In this document: piece after piece, positions 26,112-35,900 of the stretch
How the letters are laid out: every line of letters starts with the position of its first letter
Numbering within the stretch: position 1 is the stretch's first letter
Source: Rummeliibacillus stabekisii
Lineage (GTDB): Bacteria > Bacillota > Bacilli > Bacillales_A > Planococcaceae
NCBI RefSeq assembly: GCF_007988965.1
Contig: NZ_BJVD01000006.1
Coordinates: 1 to 64,000 of the forward strand
Length of the DNA stretch: 64,000 bases
Direction of reading: 5' to 3'
Notes under the pieces: generated by a model
Database searches by the model: none
Told to the model about the DNA's origin: nothing
The model's input: only the letters and a program-made list of their open reading frames with translations
Translations under genes and position numbers: made by a program

Positions 26112-27137
26112 ATGCGAATTGCAGTGTTAGGAGCAGGTTCTTTAGGAACTATTGCCGGTGCTTATATTGCTGCCGGCGGACAAGATATAGAATTGATTGA
26201 TGTTTATCAAGCACATGTAGACGCCTTAAACGAGACTGGAGCAAAAATAACTGGTACTACAGATTTTCATGCAGAGGTAAAAGCGATTACACCAGAGAAT
26301 ATGTCAGGGGTATATGATTTAGTGCTACTTTTAACAAAGCAGCTTTATAACCATTCAATCTTACAAGACTTGTTGCCATTTTTGAATGACCAAAGCACAG
26401 TACTTTCATTGCAAAATGGTATACCTGAAGAACAGGTAGCATCTATTGTTGGGAGAGAACGAGTAGTTGCAGGTTCTGTAGAATTTGGTGCGACTTTTAT
26501 TAAACCAGGTGTATCAGAGCTAACAACGGAGTTTAATCGCTTTAAAGAATATGCCTTTCAGATTGGTGAATTAACTGGCGAAGTAACAGAAAGAATAGAG
26601 CAAATCAAAAAAATCTTAGATCTTGTAGGTGGTACTCATATTTCTACTAACCTAGTTGGAACAAAATGGTCCAAACTGTTAATTAACAATGCATTTAGCG
26701 GCTTATCTGCATCTCTTAATACAGAGTTTGGTGGGGTACTTGATCATGAAATTAGTATAGAAAGTGCAGTGCATATTGCAGATGAAACAATTAAAGTGGC
26801 ACATGCAAATGGTGTGGAATTTGCTGATATGGGCGGTTTTGATATAGCTTCATTAGAAGTGAAAAGTGGAAAAGATATTCCTGAACGTATTCAAACACTG
26901 CGTGATATTATGAAATCGTCACGACTGTTAAAGGCAAGTATGCTGCAAGATTTGGAAAAGAACAGAAAAACTGAAATTGATTATATAAATGGGGTTATTC
27001 CTCGTTTAGCACTAGAAAAGGGAATACCGACTCCATATAATGATTTGGTTGTCAGTTTGGTGAAACAAGCTGAAGAAACCAAAGAATTGCCGATATTCGA
27101 TTCTAATATTAAATTTTTTGAGGTATTAAATAACTAA
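26112..27137 (+). CDS. ketopantoate-reductase-family oxidoreductase (PanE/ApbA-like)
   Basis: This 341-residue NAD(P)-dependent enzyme has an N-terminal Rossmann fold (VLGAGSLGTIAGAY, 4-17), TKQLYNH and LQNGIPEE in the middle, and a helical C-terminal domain with KWSKLLINNAFSGLSA near 193-208. Standard PanE reduces 2-dehydropantoate. This protein is somewhat longer than typical and sits behind adc, so a different 2-oxo or 3-oxo acid is possible. SD AGGGGAA and a following terminator define a two-gene unit with adc. Confidence 0.83.
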   Translation: MRIAVLGAGSLGTIAGAYIAAGGQDIELIDVYQAHVDALNETGAKITGTTDFHAEVKAITPENMSGVYDLVLLLTKQLYNHSILQDLLPFLNDQSTVLSLQNGIPEEQVASIVGRERVVAGSVEFGATFIKPGVSELTTEFNRFKEYAFQIGELTGEVTERIEQIKKILDLVGGTHISTNLVGTKWSKLLINNAFSGLSASLNTEFGGVLDHEISIESAVHIADETIKVAHANGVEFADMGGFDIASLEVKSGKDIPERIQTLRDIMKSSRLLKASMLQDLEKNRKTEIDYINGVIPRLALEKGIPTPYNDLVVSLVKQAEETKELPIFDSNIKFFEVLNN

Positions 27138-27148
27138 TAAATAATTTA

Positions 27149-27185
27149 AAAAAGAGTGTAAACCAATCCGGTTTACACTCTTTTT
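27149..27185 (+). terminator. strong intrinsic terminator
   Basis: A perfect 16-position stem (AAAAAGAGTGTAAACC and complement) ends in T-runs. It closes the adc operon. Confidence 0.93.
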
Positions 27186-27452
27186 CTTATAATACTGGGA
27201 ATCACTCATATAGATAGAAATTTGGGGTTATAATAAAATTGCAAGTACTCAATAATATTATTCTAAAAAAGTAATAGGTATATATGTAAAAAATTCTAAA
27301 ACCAAATTTATCATTTTTAATATTAATTAATTTTTCAAAATTGAGGTTATTTAAGTAGTTAATATAGGTGAAAATTAATATTTTCATTAAAAAGAGGAGG
27401 TATCGTTTACGTTTAGCAATTTAGGCAATAGAAGAGAGGGGAATATTATTAT
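27186..27452. other. A+T-rich gap without a gene
   Basis: I find no supported gene in this stretch. A perfect-looking SD (AGAGGAGGT, 27393-27401) is not followed by any in-range ATG, GTG or TTG and may be a leftover. The only long open frame, on the minus strand, is low-complexity A+T sequence. Confidence 0.5.
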
Positions 27453-27481
27453 TTGAATTGTGTCTAACTTGTGTCTATAAT
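27453..27481 (+). promoter_or_regulatory. sigma-A promoter of the GNAT gene with internal direct repeat
   Basis: TTGAAT and TATAAT are separated by exactly 17 bases. A direct repeat TTGTGTCTA (27458-27466 and 27469-27477), with an 11-bp period of about one helical turn, spans the spacer and could bind a regulator. Confidence 0.7.
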
Positions 27482-27523
27482 GTATATATTCTATTGTAAA
27501 ATAAATTCAGGGAGGTTATTCAA

Positions 27524-28087
27524 GTGGTATCTATTACATTAGTTCCGCATGATATAAGCTTTGCTGAAGAGATGTCTAATATGACAAGCGATCCAGCAAT
27601 TCGGCAAGCTCTTGGTATGACAGATGCCCAATGCTCATTGGAAGGGACACGTGATTTTATACGCCTTGTTCAGCTAGAAGAAAGAATGGGCCAACAAGTT
27701 TCACGTATGATTTTTAATGAAAGAAATCAATTAATAGGTGTTATTTCATTAAAGTTGATTGATGAATTACAAAAAACCTGCCATATTGGTACGTGGATAG
27801 GCAAAGCTCACTGGGGAAAAGGATATAATGAATTGGCTAAGGCAGAGATATTAAAAATTGCCTTTTTGCAATTAGATTTGGAATATGTATTTGCGGGAGC
27901 GCGTTTAGGAAATATACGTTCTCAAAAAGCACAAGCCAAACTACCTTATATAACATTGCATGTTGAACGCCAATTTGAACATGAATGGAAGAAACTTGAA
28001 CAGCAGGAACGAACCCCATGTATCTTAAATATGATTCGAAGAGAGGATTTCTTAAACTGGTATGAGCAATATAAGGCTGTCAGCTAA
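27524..28087 (+). CDS. GNAT-family N-acetyltransferase
   Basis: This 187-residue protein resembles the RimJ/RimL branch of acetyl-CoA-dependent acetyltransferases. It has the beta-bulge region IGTWIGKAHWGKGYN near residues 88-102 (variant of the R/Q-x-x-G-x-G/A acetyl-CoA loop) and ARLGNIRSQKAQAKL near 126-140. The substrate is unknown. The start is GTG, eight bases after AGGGAGG. A well-formed promoter lies 43 bp upstream and a terminator follows, so it is monocistronic. Confidence 0.82.
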   Translation: MVSITLVPHDISFAEEMSNMTSDPAIRQALGMTDAQCSLEGTRDFIRLVQLEERMGQQVSRMIFNERNQLIGVISLKLIDELQKTCHIGTWIGKAHWGKGYNELAKAEILKIAFLQLDLEYVFAGARLGNIRSQKAQAKLPYITLHVERQFEHEWKKLEQQERTPCILNMIRREDFLNWYEQYKAVS

Positions 28088-28104
28088 AATCTTGCTGAGA
28101 ATAT

Positions 28105-28148
28105 AAAAGTTATCTAATTCACCTTTTTTGGTATTAGATAACTTTTTT
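28105..28148 (+). terminator. intrinsic terminator
   Basis: A perfect 14-bp stem (AAAAGTTATCTAAT and complement, 14-base loop) is followed by T-runs. Confidence 0.85.
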
Positions 28149-28221
28149 CCATTGTATGCTTTTTTCTCCTGCTATCTATGGTAAATTAATAGAGAGAATG
28201 AAAATGAATCAGGAGGCATAT

Positions 28222-29412
28222 ATGAGCTTCAAGAAAATCACCGTGTTTATCGGCATAGTGTTAGTCCTTTTAGGAGGAATATTTGGTTTTCGTCATTTCA
28301 AAACAACTAAAACAAGTGCTAAAACGAACCTCACATTTCAGGATATAAAGAAAAAAGATTTTTTACATAAACAGCAGGCTGTTTTATATGCTTCTCACAC
28401 AACAGAACTACTCCAAGAGGGAAAAGGGAGCGGCCAAGCTATTTTTATAGATGAGGATGGCAATGCACAACGCTTACGGTTAGACGGACTGGAAAGCGGA
28501 AGTACATACTATCATAAAAAGAAGCTTTATATAGAAGACGCTAATCAAATTTTTTTAATCGGAAAGAATACAAAAAAGCAAAAGATGCCTAGCGAATTGA
28601 GAGGTATAAAATCGGGTTATCTGCCAGCAACGGATCAGTTTTATAGCTTGTATAATACAGGTTTCAGCACGAAATATGATTACAAAACATCTATTCGTTT
28701 CGGCAATAGTAAAGAGAAACGATTCCACGTATCACAAGTCCCTAGCTTTATCTCTGGAGTAGGGGAATTATCAGACCGTTTAGTTGTACTCACCCAAAAT
28801 TTAATTAATGATCATTTTTCATTGCAAGAAGTATTTCTTCGAGAAAAAGAGGCCAAAGTTATAAAACTAACAGAACTTCCATTAAAACATCCATCTAATC
28901 TAGATATAATAAGTCCGATTATGGCAGATAAAAACAGCTACTATTTTGTAATGACGGATTATCAATCAGAAAAACGAGAAGACCTATCGTTAATTATTTA
29001 TAATAGACAAACAAAAGAAACTGAAATTAAACCATTTATCAGCTATCGTTCAGAAGAACAAGTAGATAATGGATTGCCTAATAACTTTAACCATTCTTCT
29101 TATCTATACAAAAATCATTTTTATTATGTAAACGGTTTAGGAGAAGTGTATCGGTATAATTGTAGGGATGGGAAAATACAGAAATATTTGAACTTAGAAT
29201 TTGAGTCAACGGCGAATCACAGGCTTGAGCAAGTTAGATTCCAAAATGGCCGAATCCACCATCTTTATTCAGATGAGGGAGGGAACTTTTTTATAGAAAC
29301 ATATAACTTGTCTTCGAAAAAAAGAGAAAAACTTCAAAAAATCAAAATGAATGGTTTAATCCCTCAAAATGATAAAGATTACTTTATAACTAGTATTGAA
29401 ATATTAAACTAG
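28222..29412 (+). CDS. membrane-anchored extracellular protein, unknown function
   Basis: I do not recognise this gene. From the ATG at 28222, eight bases after CAGGAGG, it gives 396 residues with one N-terminal hydrophobic segment (about 5-24) and no lipobox cysteine. It is thus a signal-anchored or secreted protein. The rest is beta-rich, with repeated short segments such as YSLYNTG, YFVMTDY, YLYKNHFYYVNG and HHLYSDEG, suggestive of a beta-propeller. It is monocistronic between terminators. Confidence 0.7.
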   Translation: MSFKKITVFIGIVLVLLGGIFGFRHFKTTKTSAKTNLTFQDIKKKDFLHKQQAVLYASHTTELLQEGKGSGQAIFIDEDGNAQRLRLDGLESGSTYYHKKKLYIEDANQIFLIGKNTKKQKMPSELRGIKSGYLPATDQFYSLYNTGFSTKYDYKTSIRFGNSKEKRFHVSQVPSFISGVGELSDRLVVLTQNLINDHFSLQEVFLREKEAKVIKLTELPLKHPSNLDIISPIMADKNSYYFVMTDYQSEKREDLSLIIYNRQTKETEIKPFISYRSEEQVDNGLPNNFNHSSYLYKNHFYYVNGLGEVYRYNCRDGKIQKYLNLEFESTANHRLEQVRFQNGRIHHLYSDEGGNFFIETYNLSSKKREKLQKIKMNGLIPQNDKDYFITSIEILN

Positions 29413-29443
29413 AAAACGATTCTCTAAGGAGAATCGTTTTTTT
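29413..29443. terminator. terminator between convergent genes
   Basis: A perfect 12-position stem (AAAACGATTCTC and complement, 4-base loop) with seven T. Confidence 0.88.
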
Positions 29444-29452
29444 ATGAAGATA

Positions 29453-30664
29453 TTAAGATATGCCGTATTTGCGGTTCACTTGAATGGTCTTCGTCTTCGA
29501 AGAGGACTTATGAAGAATCAAATCACGAATGACTTTAGAGCCCATCATGCTATACACTGTTCCATTGCCTCCATATCCTAATAGGTAATATTGATGCTTA
29601 TTCGTAGGGTGTTCTCCAACAAAAGGTAAATCATCTTTCGATTCTCCAAATGTCGCAACATAGGAATATTCAATCTCTAAAGGCAGCGTTGGAAATAACT
29701 TCTGTGCTTCCTCAAGCAGTTTTTGAGATTGCTTTTTTAGTAATTCATCGTTTATATCACTATTGGGATTCTCTTCATCTAAACCGCCGACAATAATTGA
29801 ACCATCAATTGTAGTTCTCAAATAGAGATAAGGACGTTTTGTTTCCCATATGAGGGCTTTTTTATACCAACTTGTTAAGTCCTTGATTGGTTTTGTTACA
29901 ATGACGTACGAACGGTTGAGGATAGCTCCTTTTCTCTTACCTACTGGTGTTGGCTCATAGCCGGTTGTATAGACAATATGCTTTGTACTGAAAACACCAT
30001 CTAATGTTTTAACGGATAGAAGTTCGCCGTTTTCTTCGACATTTAATACAGAAGTAAACGGTAATAGGTGACCACCAAGATCTTCAATTTTTCGTAATAC
30101 ACCAAATACTAGTTTTAAAGGATTCACTTCTGCATCATGATATGTTAAAAGGGCGGCAGGTTTTTTAAATGGCATCTTACTGCCTATTTCATCCTCATTC
30201 CAATAGTCACAATCAAATCCATTCTTTTGTAATGTTTTATATTCGCGCTGTATTTTAGCAATATCCTCTTCTGTACTTGCATAGCAGATACTAGGTCTGC
30301 GTATAAAATCTGCTCCATCAGGCAATTGGGCAGTCAAAGACTCTAGATCCGACATGGCCATATCACAAGATTTATAAAAAGATATAGCTGCCTTTTCACC
30401 GATTTTATCAATTAATTCACAAAGCATAATGTCATTTTCATATTGAAGCAATCCTGTATTGGCGCTCGTACTACCTTCTCCGAAGGCTCTTTTCTCTAAT
30501 ATAGCAACCTGTAAACCTTCTTTTGCAAGCGCATAAGCAGTTAAGCAGCCAGACATGCCCCCGCCTACTATGATAGCATCATAAATTTCAGATGGTGTTA
30601 CTTCTTTCGGTTCAAAAGAAGGGACTGTATTTGGCCAATAAAGTTTTCCGTCATGTATTTCCAT
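29453..30664 (-). CDS. FAD-dependent oxidoreductase (DAO / glycine-oxidase-like family)
   Basis: This 403-residue protein has the dinucleotide fold IIVGGGMSGCLTAYALAKEG near residues 32-51, the family segment FGEGSTSANTGLLQYEND, and the C-terminal FAD motif YYLLGYGGNGTVYSMMGS. The DAO family oxidises amino acids or amines (glycine, sarcosine, gamma-glutamylputrescine), and the substrate is not set by sequence. I prefer the ATG at 30664 over a GTG three codons upstream; the SD (AAGTGAG) is modest. It is divergent from the SMC-like operon. Confidence 0.85.
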   Translation of the reverse strand: MEIHDGKLYWPNTVPSFEPKEVTPSEIYDAIIVGGGMSGCLTAYALAKEGLQVAILEKRAFGEGSTSANTGLLQYENDIMLCELIDKIGEKAAISFYKSCDMAMSDLESLTAQLPDGADFIRRPSICYASTEEDIAKIQREYKTLQKNGFDCDYWNEDEIGSKMPFKKPAALLTYHDAEVNPLKLVFGVLRKIEDLGGHLLPFTSVLNVEENGELLSVKTLDGVFSTKHIVYTTGYEPTPVGKRKGAILNRSYVIVTKPIKDLTSWYKKALIWETKRPYLYLRTTIDGSIIVGGLDEENPNSDINDELLKKQSQKLLEEAQKLFPTLPLEIEYSYVATFGESKDDLPFVGEHPTNKHQYYLLGYGGNGTVYSMMGSKVIRDLILHKSSSKTKTIQVNRKYGIS

Positions 30665-30894
30665 TTTATTCACTCACTTTCTATAGGAGTTTTTACCCTC
30701 TTTTGCTTAAAGTCTAACGTGCTATGATATAGTTATATATAGAATAAGATACAGCTAACAGGTTGTTAAAAAGTGCATGTATAGAGTTGAACAACATAGA
30801 TGCACTAATATAGCTACTTTTCACCTACAGTGCTTGAAGTATGCTCTAATTAATGACATTTTCATAAAATAAAAAATAACTGGGGGTGTAGTGG

Positions 30895-32325
30895 TTGGAA
30901 ATGTTGGAATCTTTAAAAATTATGAAGTCAATTTCAATTTTTAACGAGAACATTGAACGTGGGGAATTTCATAAAACTATGCGGGATATTGCTTCACTTT
31001 CCGGTGTATTAAATGAACTATCTGCCAAACAAATGTATCAATCACCTTTGGAAATTATTCAGTTTTTACGTATGCTCGAATTGCTAAAACTACAAGCAGT
31101 TGGTTTAGCGGAAGCTATTGATGATGAAGATATGTTACTCTCTCGCTACTGCGAGTATTATCAGGAGGGGGTAGCGCCATCAAATGAGCGAGTTAAACAG
31201 ATTATCAATACGCTTTCAAAGCACAGCTGGATTTCTAAGGAGTCAACTCAGCTAAAATTACTTGACCGAGGCAAAAGGATGATCGACTCATTAATCAGGC
31301 TAGCTAATGATTCACTTGCTTACCATATGCAAGATGATATCTCACGTTTGCTATATCAAGCTAAGCGAGACGCAGAGATTAGTGAAGCTTATGATTCTCA
31401 AGGGGTATCTGGCGGTCATACGTTAGCTTCAATGATTCAAAATTTAGAAGATGCTATAGACCAAATCGAATCAAGGCAATTAGAGTTCTTGGCAGATAAA
31501 AACGCATTGCCTCAGTTAGAAAAAATTCATTTTCTGATGGTGGAACTTGATAAAAAGTTATCCGAACGCTTATTAGAAGAAGATGTATTAAATCAAAGCC
31601 CACTTATAAGCAGAGGGAAATCTTCTCTCAAAAAGGGAACAGCCCTAAGTAGTGGTCTGTTAAATAAATATAATCGTTTTACTTTGATGAATGATACACC
31701 TTTGACAGGAAACATTTCACTTGAGAAAGTACGTCAATTTATCATTGCTATGTATGAGCCTTCTAACGACTCTAATATTCCGAATGCTCACGAAATTCTG
31801 AGCTTTATGGAGCAGGGGCTTTATGAAGATGAAGTAATTGATGGTATATGGTTGCCCATAAAATTTACAGCACCCATCAGTCCTTTAGATATTGAGGAAA
31901 GTATAGACTATTTGGAGAACTATGAACCTCAAATCTCAGATGAAGATATAAAGCAAAGTGAAATATTATTCGAAGAGTTATTAATTAATCAAGATGAAAT
32001 AGATGAAGCTTTTCAAGAAGCATCATGGCAAATGACCAAAGCCATGATTTCAACGGATAATGTAGAACAGTATTTAGAAAATACGGAAGAAGCTGAAGTA
32101 GAACAACTAATAATAGAATCAGCATCTCCAGGTTGGGGAGATAGCATCCGGACAATGCTCGCGCTGTCTGCATTAGTAGGCAATCACAAAATAACAGAGG
32201 AATCAAAAAAGGCAGTCCAAACATATGACAAGGAATGGGAGTGGATTAATGATGACGATAGAAAATATACACTCAAGCAATATAACCCAGAATCTAAATC
32301 CGTTATCAATGTTGCAAAATCTTAG
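30895..32325 (+). CDS. kleisin-like subunit of an SMC-like complex (MukF/JetA position)
   Basis: This 476-residue, mostly helical acidic protein is not recognised by direct similarity. I assign it from its place as first gene of a three-gene unit ending in an SMC-like ATPase. That order (kleisin, KITE, SMC) is the one of Wadjet JetABC and MksFEB operons. An N-terminal wHTH-like part, a long helical middle and acidic C-terminal helices fit a MukF/JetA-type kleisin. The start is the TTG at 30895, seven bases after GGGGGT. Its end overlaps the next gene by 77 nt. Confidence 0.6.
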   Translation: MEMLESLKIMKSISIFNENIERGEFHKTMRDIASLSGVLNELSAKQMYQSPLEIIQFLRMLELLKLQAVGLAEAIDDEDMLLSRYCEYYQEGVAPSNERVKQIINTLSKHSWISKESTQLKLLDRGKRMIDSLIRLANDSLAYHMQDDISRLLYQAKRDAEISEAYDSQGVSGGHTLASMIQNLEDAIDQIESRQLEFLADKNALPQLEKIHFLMVELDKKLSERLLEEDVLNQSPLISRGKSSLKKGTALSSGLLNKYNRFTLMNDTPLTGNISLEKVRQFIIAMYEPSNDSNIPNAHEILSFMEQGLYEDEVIDGIWLPIKFTAPISPLDIEESIDYLENYEPQISDEDIKQSEILFEELLINQDEIDEAFQEASWQMTKAMISTDNVEQYLENTEEAEVEQLIIESASPGWGDSIRTMLALSALVGNHKITEESKKAVQTYDKEWEWINDDDRKYTLKQYNPESKSVINVAKS

Positions 32326-32941
32326 AGCGTTTTTAACAACTGAGGAGGAGCTTGTGTTTATGCAGCTATTGTTCTCTTCTTCCTCTGCCATTCGAGGTCA
32401 AAATTATGGTTTGAAGAAAAAAGAAGCTGAAAAAATGCTAGGTATTAAGAATGATGATCATGCATTTTACTCATTTATCAATCGCTTGAATCAAGCAATC
32501 GCTAGATATTTTAAAGTGATTTATGATGAAAAAAGAGACCAGCTGATTATCATGATGCGAGTACCAGCTAAACAAGCAAAAACTACTTTAAATAAAGAGG
32601 CGCTTGCCATATTACTTTATATGTTTTATCAACAAGAGGTCTTAAGCCATGAATTTACCCTACTCCAGCAATTACTTACAGATTTTGGTCACGAAATGCA
32701 GCATGCAAGCCGTAAACTACAGAATAATATAGATATTTTAAAAAAGATTGGTGCTGTAGAAGAAGTACATCGAGTACAGCAGGAACAGGCATATAAGGTA
32801 ACGGCGATCGGTGTACATATGTTTTCCAACTCTTTCTTAAGAAGAGCGACAGAGTTTGCTCAATCATCACAGTTAAGCAAGGAAGAAGTGGTTAAATTCT
32901 TTAGACGCTATAATTTATATGAGCAGGAGGAGAACCAATGA
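32249..32941 (+). CDS. KITE/MukE-like subunit of an SMC-like complex (JetB position)
   Basis: This 230-residue protein is predicted to be built of winged-helix units, as in MukE and JetB, which bind the kleisin. The motif region KKEAEKMLGIKNDDHAFYSF and the C-terminal SKEEVVKFFRRYNLYEQ are visible. The ATG at 32249 has GGGAGTGG upstream. It overlaps the previous gene by 77 nt and the next by ATGA, so the three are translationally coupled. The family assignment rests mostly on operon position and size. Confidence 0.58.
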   Translation: MMTIENIHSSNITQNLNPLSMLQNLRAFLTTEEELVFMQLLFSSSSAIRGQNYGLKKKEAEKMLGIKNDDHAFYSFINRLNQAIARYFKVIYDEKRDQLIIMMRVPAKQAKTTLNKEALAILLYMFYQQEVLSHEFTLLQQLLTDFGHEMQHASRKLQNNIDILKKIGAVEEVHRVQQEQAYKVTAIGVHMFSNSFLRRATEFAQSSQLSKEEVVKFFRRYNLYEQEENQ

Positions 32942-35900
32942 TTCCATACAGTTTGCAATTTAGTGGCATCCGAGATTATAGACCAACGAAAATCTCTTTT
33001 GGAAGTGAAAGTGAACATGTATTGATTGCTGGTCCAAATGGTGCAGGGAAATCAACTATTACATTCGCAATAGGAGCTGCTTTGTACTCTTCTCAAGTTG
33101 ACATTGAAGGTCTCCGTTCTGCCAACTTGCCTCCTGATCAACCATGGCATGCAGAGGTATTTCTAACATTCCATAATACAGGGCTTTCACAGATTGACGC
33201 TCCGTCATATGTGGGTTTTCAGCTTTTGATACAACAAAAACCAGGAAATGTGATCCAACGGCAATACGCTGTGTATACAGGGGAATTTCCTGAAGAGATG
33301 GAGTTGACAACGACATATCGATCAGGCGATATCCAAAAAAGTAATCTATCCAAGTATAGGGAAGATTTGCAATATAAGTACCAAATACATCCAGATGTAT
33401 TTTATCTTATATGGTATCAAAACGAAGTCAATCAATTTGCGGCTATGTCACCTGAAGAGCGTTTTCGGCGGTTCAGCGAAATGTACCATATAGAAGAAAT
33501 GCAAAGGGAATGGGAAGCAAGCGTTGAAAGCTTTAAGCAGATCGAAGCAGATTTTAAGTTAACAATTGGCAATCTGAAGTTAATCGAAAGCCAATTAAAA
33601 ATGGCAGAGGATGCCTATAAACACTTTAGTAATAATAAAAAAACGTTGAAAAAAAATGGTGAGAAAAATGTATGGTTAATGCACTGTATTCGAGAAAAAT
33701 TACGAGTTGAAAAAAATAGACATGAAGAAGATATAGCCGTAAAGGAAAGATATATAAATGGGCTAGTAGAAAAACGAGAGATCATGCAACAGCAGTTGGC
33801 AGAATTAAAGGATAGAAAGACACTAAAACAACAGCAACTGAACGAAGCGGAGCAATACATTCAACAATTGAAGAACAGTGAAAAAAAGCTAAATCAAAAA
33901 AATGTAGTTATAAAAAAACAAATTCAACGATTGCAAGAAAAATTGAAAGACACAGAACAACTCCGAAAAAAAATGATGTATACCGAAGAAGAAATAGTCG
34001 TAGAAATGGACAAGTCTAAAATACGAGAGAAACAGCTGACTAAAGATATCGATTCATTCGTACATGAAAAAAGGCTTCATTCCAGGACAATCAACGACTT
34101 ACAGTATAGAAAAGTACAAGAAGAATTATCGATACAGTCTCTTGATGAGCGAGAAGACGACTATCAAAATATATTATCTCTTTACATAAGCAGCCATCAA
34201 GTAGAAGTAAAGCTGTTGGAAAATAAAAAGGAATATAATGACTTAGCAAAAGAATTGCCAAGAATTGAAGAAGCAGAAACAATGTTGACTGAAGAAATTA
34301 AATTGCTAAAACAAGATAAAATGCTATCCCGTCGCCAATTAGATGCAATATCAACCCTTAGGAAACAAGGAATCACTGCCTATACATTGAGAGATTTAGT
34401 AGAGTTGGATGAACGTGCAACTTTGAAAGATGAAATAGTACTTGACCCTATTAAATACACTATATTTTACATGGCAAGGACATGTCAGCCCGCGAATGAT
34501 TTATACCATGTGCCTTTGCCATCCATCATACCAACTAAGTTTATAGACAGTTTGCCGACAATAAAATTAAAAATAAAAAAGGGACTCAAAGAGCAAGAAG
34601 TGATTTTAGCATCAAAAGTACTTTTTTGGGTGGATCAATTTTTACAAACCACCCCTCTCTTGAAGATGAATGGTATTGAAGATGCACGAGGCCTCAGAGG
34701 GAGTCAGGAAAAGAATACATTCATTCTTAGTACGAGATCTTCAGAAGAAAGATTGATACTATTACAAAAAAGATTCGAACATAATCAACAAAAAAAATTG
34801 GAGATCAAAGTCAATTTAGCCAAATATGAAAAAGAAATTGGTGACTTGCAAAGTGTATTAAAAGATGTAAAAAAAGCAGAAGCATTCAATTTAGAGCTAG
34901 ACCAACGAAACGATAAAGTAAAGCTTATTGCAGAAATAAACAAGCAGCTGGAAGAACAGCAAAAACAATCAGAGGATGTACAAGAGAAAATAATACATCT
35001 ACAGCAAGAGTTCGCATTTGTAGTGCATCGCATGCAATTTCTAGAGCAACAACTTGATATTTATTCGCGGATTGGTGAATTAAAAGAAGAACAGCAGCAA
35101 TTAACCAACCTAGAACAAGAAGAAAGAGATATACTAGACAAATTAAATCTTATTCGAGCGAGTAAAGAAGAGTATTACGTTAAAGTGCAATCATTGCATG
35201 ATTTTACAAGAGATTTTAACCGCAATATAAGAGATTTAGGGTTTGATATAGATGACAATAAACGGGAAATGACTAATGTGGAGAAGGATAGAACACATTT
35301 AGAAGAAAAAATAGAAGCTAATCAAGCGGAAATTACCCGCTACGAAATTCTTCTGCAGGAGCTAAAACACCTCATTCCTGATTTATACGAAATAGCAATG
35401 CAGAAGCAAATTGATACTAGCCAGTCGATGCCAATACTGCTCTCGGAAAATGAAAAAGCGCGAGTTGCCTTTGAAAATGCACGTAAGGGAGAAGTTGATC
35501 CACAAGCCGAAGAAAACTATAAAAAACGGAAAGAAGAGTACGAGAAAAAACAATCTGATGCCGCTTTGATGGAAGAATTAGTAGAAGAAAAAAGACTTCT
35601 ATTAGTAAATAAAGAAGTTAAGTTGGATACAACGATCCATGGACTTGTTGAAGCTTTGAACAAGAAATTCCAAACCTATATGAGCCTATTTAACTTTGAA
35701 AGCGAAATCAGGTGGGAACGATATGAAGACAAACGAGGACGAGCTATTTTTAAATTATATGTAAAGGCGCATAAAGCGGGTCATGGCAGAAGGCTACAAG
35801 ATGTGAGTGTAAAAGCGAGAAATGGAAAATATGGAAAGGGTGTATCGGGCGGGGAAGAATCATTAAGCTCACTCCTATTTGCACTCACCTTATTGCAACA

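Noticed and set aside
27202-27387. 61-codon minus-strand frame
   Set aside because: A+T-driven low-complexity sequence rich in Ile, Asn, Tyr and Phe; no credible SD.
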